From: Auanema rhodensis
Lineage: Eukaryota > Nematoda > Chromadorea > Rhabditida > Rhabditidae
Direction: 5' to 3'
Length of the DNA: 64,000 nucleotides
NCBI GenBank assembly: GCA_964057225.1
Contig: OZ059895.1
Location: 22,268,688-22,332,687 of the forward strand
Under the pieces are notes generated by a model. It searched no databases, was not told the DNA's origin, and worked only from the letters and a program-made list of their open reading frames with translations. Positions 54,001 to 64,000 of the stretch are shown piece after piece (within the stretch, counting starts at the first letter, position 1; the number at the start of each line of letters is the position of its first letter). Made by a program: the position numbers and the translations under genes.

Positions 54001-55652
54001 GTTTTCAAAATTAGATTCCCCATGTCCATATTAGTCTAAAAACAAATTTTTATTGATATTGGTGCATGGTAACCATGACTTTGAAATTTACGTGAACTTT
54101 AATTTATGCTAATTAAGTGTACACATGATGTGCACTTGGTATGTAACTCGCTTCACGTGAAAGATGAAGAGATGCGGTTTTCAAAATTAGATTCCCCATT
54201 TACATATTAGTCTAAAAACAAATTTTTATTGATATTGGTGCATGGTAACCATGACTTTGAAATTTACGTGAACTTTAATTTATGCTTATTAAGTGTACAC
54301 ATGATGTGCACTTGGTATGTAACTCGCTTCACGTCAAAGATAAAGAGATGCGGTTTTCAAAATTAGATTCCCCATGTCCATATTAGTCTAAAAACAAATT
54401 TTTATTGATATTGATGCATGGTAACCATGACTTTGAAATTTACGTGAACTTTAATTTATGCTTATTAAGTGTACACGTGATGTGCACTTGGTATGTAACT
54501 CGCTTCACGTGAAAGATAAAGGGATGCGGTTTTCAAAATTAGATTCCCCATGTCCATATTAGTCTAAAAACAAATTTTTATTGATATTGGTGCATGGTAA
54601 CCATGACTTTAAAATTTACGTGAACTTTAATTTATGCTAATTAAGTGTACACATGATGTGCACTTGGTATGTAACTCGCTTCACGTCAAAGATAAAGAGA
54701 TGCGGTTTTCAAAAATAGATTCCCCATGTCCATATTAGTCTAAAAACAAATTTTTATTAATATTGGTGCTTGGTAACCATGACTTTGAAATTTACGTGAA
54801 CTTTAATTTATGCTAATTAAGTGTACACATGATGTGCACTTGGTATGTAACTCGCTTCACGTCAAAGATAAAGAGATGCGGTTTTCAAAATTAGATTCCC
54901 CATGTCCATATTAGTCTAAAAACAAATTTTTATTGATATTGGTGCATGGTAACCATGACTTTAAAATTTACGTGAACTTTAATTTATGCTAATTAAGTGT
55001 ACACATGATGTGCACTTGGTATGTAACTCGCTTCACGTGAAAGATGAAGAGATGCGGTTTTCAAAATTAGATTCCTCATGTCTATATTAGTCTAGAAACA
55101 AATTTTTGTTGATATTGGTGGATGGTAACCATGACTTTGAAATTTACGTGAACTTTAATTTATGCTAATTAAGTGTACACATGATGTGCACTTGGTATGT
55201 AACTCGCTTCACGTCAAAGATAAAGAGATGCGGTTTTCAAAATTAGATTCCCCATGTCCATATTAGTCTAAAAACAAATTTTTATTGATATTGGTGCATG
55301 GCAACCATGACTTTAAAATTTACGTGAACTTTAATTTATGCTAATTAAGTGTACACATGATGTGCACTTGGTATGTAACTCGCTTCACGTCAAAGATAAA
55401 GAGATGAGGTTTTCAAAATTAGATTCCCCATGTCCATATTAGTCTAAAAACAAATTTTTATTAATATTGGTGCATGGTAACCATGACTTTGAAATTTACG
55501 TGAACTTTAATTTATGCTAATTAAGTGTACACATGATGTGCACTTGGTATGTAACTCGCTTCACGTGAAAGATGAAGAGATGCGGTTTCCAAAATTAGAT
55601 TCCTCATGTCCATATTAGTGTAAAAACGAATTTTTATTGATATTAATGCATG

Positions 55653-57060
55653 GTAACCATGACTTTGAAATTTACGTGAACTTTAATTTATGCTTATTAA
55701 GTGTACACGTGATGTGCACTTGGTATGTAACTCGCTTCACGTGAAAGATAAAGAGATGCGGTTTTCAAAATTAGATTCCCCATGTCCATATTAGTCTAAA
55801 AACAAATTGTTATTGATATTGGTGCATGGTAACCATGACTTTAAAATTTACGTGAACTTTAATTTATGCTAATTAAGTGTACACATGATGTGCACTTGGT
55901 ATGTAACTCGCTTCACGTCAAAGATAAAGAGATGCGGTTTTCAAAATTAGATTCCCCATGTCCATATTAGTCTAAAAACAAATTTTTATTGATATTGGTG
56001 CATGGTAACCATGACTTTGAAATTTACGTGAACTTTAATTTATGCTAATTAAGTGTACACATGATGTGCACTTGGTATGTAACTCGCTTCACGTGAAAGA
56101 TGAAGAGATGCGGTTTTCAAAATTAGATTCCCCATTTCCATATTAGTCTAAAAACAAATTTTTATTGATATTGGTGCATGGTAACCATGACTTTAAAAGT
56201 TACGTGAACTTTAATTTATGCTAATTAAGTGTACACATGATGTGCACTTGGTATGTAACTCGCTTCACGTCAAAGATAAAGAGATGCGGTTTCCAAAATT
56301 AGATTCCCCATGTCCATATTAGTCTAAAAACAAATTTTTATTGATATTGATGCATGGTAACCATGACTTTGAAATTTACGTGAACTTTAATTTATGCTTA
56401 TTAAGTGTACACGTGATGTGCACTTGGTATGTAACTCGCTTCACGTGAAAGATAAAGGGATGCAGTTTTCAAAATTAGATTCCCCATGTCCATATTAGTC
56501 TAAAAACAAATTTTTATTGATATTGGTGCATGGTAACCATGACTTTAAAATTTACGTGAACTTTAATTTATGCTAATTAAGTGTACACATGATGTGCACT
56601 TGGTATGTAACTCGCTTCACGTCAAAGATAAAGAGATGCGGTTTTCAAAAATAGATTCCCCATGTCCATATTAGTCTAAAAACAAATTTTTATTAATATT
56701 GGTGCTTGGTAACCATGACTTTGAAATTTACGTGAACTTTAATTTATGCTAATTAAGTGTACACATGATGTGCACTTGGTATGTAACTCGCTTCACGTCA
56801 AAGATAAAGAGATGCGGTTTTCAAAATTAGATTCCCCATGTCCATATTAGTCTAAAAACAAATTTTTATTGATATTGGTGCATGGTAACCATGACTTTAA
56901 AATTTACGTGAACTTTAATTTATGCTAATTAAGTGTACACATGATGTGCACTTGGTATGTAACTCGCTTCACGTCAAAGATAAAGAGATGCGGTTTTCAA
57001 AATTAGATTCCCCATGTCCATATTAGTCTAAAAACAAATTTTTATTAATATTGGTGCTTG
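55653..57060 (+). repeat. Eight-monomer local duplication, copy 1
   Basis: 1,408 bp with markers AAATTGTTATTG (55,804), AAAAGTTACG (56,195), GATGCAGTTTTC (56,460) and GGTGCTTGG (56,701 and at the right end). The following 1,408 bp repeats it. Confidence 0.85.
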
Positions 57061-58468
57061 GTAACCATGACTTTGAAATTTACGTGAACTTTAATTTATG
57101 CTTATTAAGTGTACACGTGATGTGCACTTGGTATGTAACTCGCTTCACGTGAAAGATAAAGAGATGCGGTTTTCAAAATTAGATTCCCCATGTCCATATT
57201 AGTCTAAAAACAAATTGTTATTGATATTGGTGCATGGTAACCATGACTTTAAAATTTACGTGAACTTTAATTTATGCTAATTAAGTGTACACATGATGTG
57301 CACTTGGTATGTAACTCGCTTCACGTCAAAGATAAAGAGATGCGGTTTTCAAAATTAGATTCCCCATGTCCATATTAGTCTAAAAACAAATTTTTATTGA
57401 TATTGGTGCATGGTAACCATGACTTTGAAATTTACGTGAACTTTAATTTATGCTAATTAAGTGTACACATGATGTGCACTTGGTATGTAACTCGCTTCAC
57501 GTGAAAGATGAAGAGATGCGGTTTTCAAAATTAGATTCCCCATTTCCATATTAGTCTAAAAACAAATTTTTATTGATATTGGTGCATGGTAACCATGACT
57601 TTAAAAGTTACGTGAACTTTAATTTATGCTAATTAAGTGTACACATGATGTGCACTTGGTATGTAACTCGCTTCACGTCAAAGATAAAGAGATGCGGTTT
57701 CCAAAATTAGATTCCCCATGTCCATATTAGTCTAAAAACAAATTTTTATTGATATTGATGCATGGTAACCATGACTTTGAAATTTACGTGAACTTTAATT
57801 TATGCTTATTAAGTGTACACGTGATGTGCACTTGGTATGTAACTCGCTTCACGTGAAAGATAAAGGGATGCAGTTTTCAAAATTAGATTCCCCATGTCCA
57901 TATTAGTCTAAAAACAAATTTTTATTGATATTGGTGCATGGTAACCATGACTTTAAAATTTACGTGAACTTTAATTTATGCTAATTAAGTGTACACATGA
58001 TGTGCACTTGGTATGTAACTCGCTTCACGTCAAAGATAAAGAGATGCGGTTTTCAAAAATAGATTCCCCATGTCCATATTAGTCTAAAAACAAATTTTTA
58101 TTAATATTGGTGCTTGGTAACCATGACTTTGAAATTTACGTGAACTTTAATTTATGCTAATTAAGTGTACACATGATGTGCACTTGGTATGTAACTCGCT
58201 TCACGTCAAAGATAAAGAGATGCGGTTTTCAAAATTAGATTCCCCATGTCCATATTAGTCTAAAAACAAATTTTTATTGATATTGGTGCATGGTAACCAT
58301 GACTTTAAAATTTACGTGAACTTTAATTTATGCTAATTAAGTGTACACATGATGTGCACTTGGTATGTAACTCGCTTCACGTCAAAGATAAAGAGATGCG
58401 GTTTTCAAAATTAGATTCCCCATGTCCATATTAGTCTAAAAACAAATTTTTATTGATATTGGTGCATG
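57061..58468 (+). repeat. Eight-monomer local duplication, copy 2
   Basis: All markers of copy 1 recur at +1,408: AAATTGTTATTG (57,212), AAAAGTTACG (57,603), GATGCAGTTTTC (57,868) and GGTGCTTGG (58,109). The copies diverge only at the right end, where copy 1 closes TTAATATTGGTGCTTGG and copy 2 TTGATATTGGTGCATGG. The rare GATGCAG change in both shows a recent event. Confidence 0.85.
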
Positions 58469-61459
58469 GTAACCATGACTTTGAAATTTACGTGAACTTT
58501 AATTTATGCTTATTAAGTGTACACGTGATGTGCACTTGGTATGTAACTCGCTTCACGTGAAAGATGAAGAGATGCGGTTTTCAAAATTAGATTCCTCATG
58601 TCCATATTAGTCTAAAAACGAATTTTTATTGATATTGATGCATGGTAACCATGACTTTGAAATTTACGTGAACTTTAATTTATGCTAATTAAGTGTACAC
58701 ATGATGTGCACTTGGTATGTAACTCGCTTCACGTGAAAGATGAAGAGATGCGGTTTTCAAAATTAGATTCCTCATGTCCATATTAGTCTAGAAACAAATT
58801 TTTGTTGATATTGGTGGATGGTAACCATGACTTTGAAATTTACGTGAACTTTAATTTATGCTAATTAAGTGTACACATGATGTGCACTTGGTTTGTAACT
58901 CGCTTCACGTCAAAGATAAAGAGATGCGGTTTTCAAAATTAGATTTCCCATGACCATATTAGTCTAAAAACAAATTTTTATTGATATTGGTGCATGGCAA
59001 CCATGACTTTAAAATTTACGTGAACTTTAATTTATGCTAATTAAGTGTACACATGATGTGCACTTGGTATGTAACTCGCTTCACGTCAAAGATAAAGAGA
59101 TGCGGTTTTCAAAATTAGATTCCCCATGACCATATTAGTCTAAAAACAAATTTTTATTAATATTGGTGCATGGTAACCATGACTTTGAAATTTACGTGAA
59201 CTTTAATTTATGCTAATTAAGTGTACACATGATGTGCGCTTGGTATGTAACTAGCTTCACGTGAAAGATAAAGAGATGCGGTTTTCAAAATTAGATTCCC
59301 CATTTCCATATTAGTCTAAAAACGAATTTTTATTGATATTGATGCATGGTAACCATGACTTTGAAATTTACGTGAACTTTAATTTATGCTTATTAAGTGT
59401 ACACGTGATGTGCACTTGGTATGTAACTTGCTTCACGTGAAAGATAAAGGGATGCGGTTTTCAAAATTAGATTCCCCATGTCCAAATTAGTCTAAAAACA
59501 AATTTTTATTGATATTGGTGCATGGCAACCATGACTTTAAAATTTACGTGAACTTTAATTTATGCTAATTAAGTGTACACGTGATGTGCACTTGGTATGT
59601 AACTCGCTTCACGTAAAAAATGAAGAGATGCGGTTTTCAAAATTAGATTCCACATGTCCATATTAGTCTAAAAACAAATTTTTGTTGATATTGGTGGATG
59701 GTAACCATGACTTTGAAATTTACGTGAACTTTAATTTATGCTAATTAAGTGTACACGTGATGTGCACTCGGTATGTAACTCTCTTCACGTGAAATATGAA
59801 GAGATGCGGTTTTCAAAATTAGATTCCCCATGTCCATATTAGTCTAAAAACAAATTTTTATTGATATTGGTGCATGGCAACCATGACTTTAAAATTTACG
59901 TGAACTTTAATTTATGCTAATTAAGTGTACACATGATGTGCACTTGGTATGTAACTCGCTTCACGTCAAAGATAAAGAGATGCGGTTTTCAAAATTAGAT
60001 TCCCCATGTCCATATTAGTCTAAAAACAAATTTTTATTAATATTGGTGCTTGGTAACCACGACTTTGAAATTTACGTGAACTTTAATTTATGCTAATTAA
60101 GTGAACACATGATGTGCACTTGGTATGTAACTCGCTTCACGTGAAAGATAAAGAGATGTGGTTTTCAAAATAGATTCCCCATGTCCATATTAGTCTAAAA
60201 ACGAATTTTTATTGATATTGATGCATGTTAACCATGACTTTGAAATTTACGTGAACTTTAATTTATGCTTATTAAGTGAACACATGATGTGCACTTGGTA
60301 TGTAACTCGCTTCACGTGAAAGATAAAGGGATGCGGTTTTCGAAATTAGATTCCTCATGTCCATATTAGTCTAAAAACAAATTTTTATTAATATTGGTGC
60401 ATGGTAACCATGACTTTGAAATTTACGTGAACTTTAATTTATGCTAATTAAGTGTACACATGATGTGCACTTGGTATGTAACTCGCTTCACGTGAAAGAT
60501 AAAGGGATGCGGTTTTCAAAATTAGATTCCCCATGTCCATATTAGTCTAAAAACAAATTTTTATTAATATTGGTGCATGGCAACCATGACTTTAAAATTT
60601 ACGTGAACTTTAATTTATGCTAATTAAGTGTACACGTGATGTGCACTCGGTATGTAACTCGCTTCACGTCAAAGATAAAGAGATGCGGTTTTCAAAATTA
60701 GATTCCCCATGTCCATATTAGTCTAAAAACAAATTTTTATTAATATTGGTGCATGGTAACCATGACTTTGAAATTTACGTGAACTTTAATTTATGCTAAT
60801 TAAGTGTACACATGATGTGCACTTGGTATGTAACTCGCTTCACGTGAAAGATGAAGAGATGCGGTTTCCAAAATTAGATTCCTCATGTCCATATTAGTCT
60901 AAAAACGAATTTTTATTGATATTAATGCATGGTAACCATGACTTTGAAATTTACGTGAACTTTAATTTATGCTTATTAAGTGTACACGTGATGTGCACTT
61001 GGTATGTAACTCGCTTCACGTGAAAGATAAAGAGATGCGGTTTTCAAAATTAGATTCCCCATGTCCATATTAGTCTAAAAACAAATTGTTATTGATATTG
61101 GTGCATGGTAACCATGACTTTAAAATTTACGTGAACTTTAATTTATGCTAATTAAGTGTACACATGATGTGCACTTGGTATGTAACTCGCTTCACGTCAA
61201 AGATAAAGAGATGCGGTTTTCAAAATTAGATTCCCCATGTCCATATTAGTCTAAAAACAAATTTTTATTGAAATTGGTGCATGGTAACCATGACTTTGAA
61301 ATTTACGTGAACTTTAATTTATGCTAATTAAGTGTACACATGATGTGCACTTGGTATGTAACTCGCTTCACGTGAAATATGAAGAAATGCGGTTTTCAAA
61401 ATTAGATTCCCCATGTCCATATTAGTCTAAAAACAAATTTTTATTGATATTGGTGCATG

Positions 61460-61986
61460 GCAACCATGACTTTGAAATTTACGTGAACTTTGATTTATGC
61501 TAATTAAGTGAACACATGATGTGCACTTGGTATGTAACTCGCTTCACGTGCAAGATAGAGAGATGCGGTTTTCAAAATAGATTCCCCATGTCCATATTAG
61601 TCTAAAAACGAATTTTTATTGATATTGATTCATGGTAACCATGACTTTGAAAATTACGTGAACTTTAATTTATGCTTATTAAGTGTACACGTGATGTGCA
61701 CTTGGTATGTAACTCGCTTCACGTCAAAGATAAAGGGATGCGGTTTTCAAAATTAGATTCCCCATGTCCATATTAGTCTAAAACCAAATTTTTATTAATA
61801 TTGGTGCATGGTAACCATGACTTTGAAATTTACGTGAACTTTAATTTATGCTAATTAAGTGTACACATGATGTGCGCTTGGTATGTAACTCGCTTCACGT
61901 GAAAGATAAAGAGATGCGGTTTTCAAAATTAGATTCCTCATGTCCATATTAGTCTAAAAACAAATTTTTATTAATATTGGTGCATG
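61460..61986 (+). repeat. Block VII trimer, copy 1
   Basis: 527 bp: a 175-bp monomer with CACGTGCAAGATAGAGAG and a GATTCATGG end; a GCTTATT monomer with GAAAATTACG, CACGTC, GATAAAGGG and AAAACCAAA; and a GTGCGCTT monomer. The first monomer here starts GCAACC and has AAGTGAACACATG. Confidence 0.8.
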
Positions 61987-62513
61987 GTAACCATGACTTT
62001 GAAATTTACGTGAACTTTAATTTATGCTAATTAAGTGTACACATGATGTGCACTTGGTATGTAACTCGCTTCACGTGCAAGATAGAGAGATGCGGTTTTC
62101 AAAATAGATTCCCCATGTCCATATTAGTCTAAAAACGAATTTTTATTGATATTGATTCATGGTAACCATGACTTTGAAAATTACGTGAACTTTAATTTAT
62201 GCTTATTAAGTGTACACGTGATGTGCACTTGGTATGTAACTCGCTTCACGTCAAAGATAAAGGGATGCGGTTTTCAAAATTAGATTCCCCATGTCCATAT
62301 TAGTCTAAAACCAAATTTTTATTAATATTGGTGCATGGTAACCATGACTTTGAAATTTACGTGAACTTTAATTTATGCTAATTAAGTGTACACATGATGT
62401 GCGCTTGGTATGTAACTCGCTTCACGTGAAAGATAAAGAGATGCGGTTTTCAAAATTAGATTCCTCATGTCTATATTAGTCTAAAAACAAATTTTTGTTG
62501 ATATTGGTGGATG
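61987..62513 (+). repeat. Block VII trimer, copy 2
   Basis: Directly follows copy 1 and repeats CAAGATAGAGAG (62,078), GAAAATTACG and AAAACCAAA. The first monomer has GTAACC and AAGTGTACACATG, and the third ends TTGTTGATATTGGTGGATGG, so the edges are recombined with neighbours. Confidence 0.8.
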
Positions 62514-62667
62514 GTAACCATGACTTTGAAATTTACGTGAACTTTAATTTATGCTAATTAAGTGTACACATGATGTGCACTTGGTATGTAACTCGCTTCA
62601 CGTCAAAGATAAAGAGATGCGGTTTTCAAAATTAGATTCCCCATGTTCATATTAGTCTAAAAACAAA

Positions 62668-62676
62668 TTTTTTTTT
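62668..62676 (+). other. T9 tract variant of the A/T segment
   Basis: TTTTTATT is replaced by nine T residues, making this monomer one base longer. The same variant, with the same CCCCATGTTCATATT before it and GGTGCTTGG after it, recurs at 63,900-63,908, 1,232 bp (seven monomers) later, so it was copied with its unit. Confidence 0.85.
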
Positions 62677-62690
62677 AATATTGGTGCTTG

Positions 62691-63217
62691 GTAACCATGA
62701 CTTTGAAATTTACGTGAACTTTAATTTATGCTAATTAAGTGAACACATGATGTGCACTTGGTATGTAACTCGCTTCACGTGCAAGATAGAGAGATGCGGT
62801 TTTCAAAATAGATACCCCATGTCCATATTAGTCTAAAAACGAATTTTTATTGATATTGATTCATGGTAACCATGACTTTGAAAATTACGTGAACTTTAAT
62901 TTATGCTTATTAAGTGTACACGTGATGTGCACTTGGTATGTAACTCGCTTCACGTCAAAGATAAAGGGATGCGGTTTTCAAAATTAGATTCCCCATGTCC
63001 ATATTAGTCTAAAAACAAATTTTTATTAATATTGGGGCATGGTAACCATGACTTTGAAATTTACGTGAACTTTAATTTATGCTAATTAAGTGTACACATG
63101 ATGTGCGCTTGGTATGTAACTCGCTTCACGTGAAAGATAAAGAGATGCGGTTTTCAAAATTAGATTCCTCATGTCCATATTAGTCTAAAAACGAATTTTT
63201 ATTGATATTGATGCATG
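62691..63217 (+). repeat. Block VII trimer, copy 3
   Basis: Repeats CAAGATAGAGAG (62,782), GATTCATGG and GAAAATTACG. It has ATAGATACCCC in the first monomer, AAAACAAA instead of AAAACCAAA in the second, and GGGGCATGG at the end of the second. Confidence 0.8.
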
Positions 63218-64000
63218 GCAACCATGACTTTAAAATTTACGTGAACTTTAATTTATGCTAATTAAGTGTACACATGATGTGCACTTGGTATGTAACTCGC
63301 TTCACGTCAAAGATAAAGAGATGCGGTTTTCAAAATTAGATTCCCCATGTCCATATTAGTCTAAAAACAAATTTTTATTGATATTGGTGGATGGTAACCA
63401 TGACTTTGAAATTTACGTGAACTTTAATTTATGCTAAAAAAGTGTACACATGATGTGCGCTTGGTATGTAACTCGCTTCACGTGAAAGATAAAGAGATGC
63501 GGTTTTCAAAATTAGATTCCTCATGTCCATATTAGTCTAAAAACAAATTTTTGTTGATATTGGTGGATGGTAACCATGACTTTGAAATTTACGTGAACTT
63601 TAATTTATGCTAATTAAGTGTACACGTGATGTGCACTCGGTATGTAACTCGCTTCACGTGAAATATGAAGAGATGCGGTTTCCAAAATTAGATTCCCCAT
63701 GTCCATATTAGTCTAAAAACAAATTTTTATTGATATTGGTGCATGGCAACCATGACTTTAAAATTTACGTGAACTTTAATTTATGCTAATTAAGTGTACA
63801 CATGATGTGCACTTGGTATGTAACTCGCTTCACGTCAAAGATAAAGAGATGCGGTTTTCAAAATTAGATTCCCCATGTTCATATTAGTCTAAAAACAAAT
63901 TTTTTTTTAATATTGGTGCTTGGTAACCATGACTTTGAAATTTACGTGAACTTTAATTTATGCTAATTAAGTGAACACATGATGTGCACTTGGTATGTAA

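Larger units (their letters stand above)
47269..58468 (+). repeat. Array block VI: low-order HOR built on a 528-bp trimer
   Basis: The commonest order is: monomer A, TTTAAAAGTTACG with CACGTC and GATATTGATGC; monomer B, TTTAAAATT or TTTGAAATT with CACGTC and CCCCATG; monomer C, TTTGAAATT with GATGAAG and CATTTCC. AAAAGTTACG occurs at 48,099, 48,627, 49,507, 50,035, 51,091, 51,619, 52,675, 53,731, 56,195 and 57,603, all spaced by whole monomers (3, 5, 3, 6, 3, 6, 6, 14, 8). Interspersed are monomers with GTCTAGAAAC and GGTGGATGG (near 49,119, 49,285, 50,164, 52,101, 55,094, 58,789). No other element is seen. Confidence 0.85.
1..64000 (+). repeat. Tandem satellite array, 176-bp monomer, filling the window
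   Basis: Successive GTAACC monomer starts at 1, 177, 353, 529 and 705 give a 176-bp period, which holds to the right edge. A common variant reading AAAATAGATT instead of AAAATTAGATT is 175 bp. Orientation is constant except for one short inverted piece near 40 kb. Neighbouring monomers differ by a few per cent at a limited set of diagnostic positions. Stops occur in every frame of both strands, and 176 is not a multiple of three, so no long reading frame can persist. The unit length is close to one nucleosome plus linker, as in many centromeric satellites. A centromeric or pericentromeric role is inference; the sequence itself shows only the array. Confidence 0.99.
58469..64000 (+). repeat. 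Array block VII: more divergent monomers at the right of the window
   Basis: About 31 monomers with more private changes than the other blocks: CCCATGACCATATT (58,950 and 59,124 area), GTAACTAGCTT, GTAACTTGCTT, GAAATATGAAG, AAGTGAACACATG (about 60,103, 60,277, 61,509, 62,740, 63,973), GAAATTGGTGC, ATGCTAAAAAAGTG, and a T9 tract. Short-range duplications (3 and 7 monomers) are evident. The array continues past the right edge. No non-satellite DNA is seen. Confidence 0.8.

Noticed and set aside
1-64000. Protein-coding genes or short reading frames
   Set aside because: Stops occur in all six frames within each monomer. Since 176 leaves a remainder of two when divided by three, any frame shifts through all three phases within 528 bp. 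The longest open stretch I traced (reverse strand, about two dozen codons) is the same in every monomer and has no coding sign.
1-64000. CRISPR array
   Set aside because: The units are 176 bp and repeated along their whole length; there are no short conserved repeats separated by unique spacers, and no cas genes.
1-64000. LTRs, rDNA spacer repeats or telomere repeats
   Set aside because: No retroelement motifs, rRNA sequence or TTAGGG/TTTAGGG-type runs are present; the period and content are those of a simple monomeric satellite.

Overview
This 64 kb window is tandem satellite DNA from end to end. I find no gene, RNA gene, mobile element, CRISPR array or single-copy sequence. The repeat unit is 176 bp (175 bp in a recurrent one-base deletion variant) and about 32% GC (57 of 176 bases in the first monomer, hand count). 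About 363 monomers run head to tail, and both window edges cut through the array. A megabase-style satellite with layered higher-order repeats (HORs) points to a eukaryotic nuclear genome, most likely centromeric or pericentromeric heterochromatin. I do not recognise the monomer as any satellite I know, so I name no species or clade. || Monomer architecture, starting at GTAACC: an inverted repeat CATGGT-A-ACCATG across the chosen monomer boundary; a dyad AAGTGTACA...TGTGCACTT near position 47; a G-box-type palindrome TTCACGTGAA near position 84 (broken in many monomers as CACGTC or CAAGTC); and a 24-bp A/T tract near position 145. There is no canonical CENP-B box. || Layout by diagnostic variants: block I (1 to about 5.64 kb), mixed monomers with short 3- and 5-monomer duplications; block II (about 5.64-15.6 kb), a family with 5-8-monomer spacing and the markers GCTGCATGG and GATATAGG; block III (about 15.6-24.6 kb), irregular 4-12-monomer spacing around a recurrent trimer; block IV (about 24.6-36.77 kb), a clear HOR family with 10-, 8- and 5-monomer versions; block V (36.77-40.0 kb), a 6-monomer HOR; a rearranged junction at 40.0-40.8 kb; a second copy of late block IV plus block V (about 40.8-47.27 kb); block VI (about 47.3-58.47 kb), built on a 528-bp trimer; and block VII (58.47-64.0 kb), with more private substitutions. 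|| The most unusual spot is 40,001-40,378. It holds the only strand switch in the window, a 277-bp inverted piece of 1.6 monomers with breakpoint sequences repeated on both sides, followed 50 bp later by a 25-bp tandem duplication. Together these shift the monomer register by +28 and +25 bp. The junction lies inside a roughly 7.4-kb segmental duplication whose second copy has lost exactly one monomer through a hybrid monomer. The overall picture is repeated in-register unequal exchange or amplification, with one out-of-register inversion. Block boundaries are by eye from diagnostic bases and are good to about one monomer.
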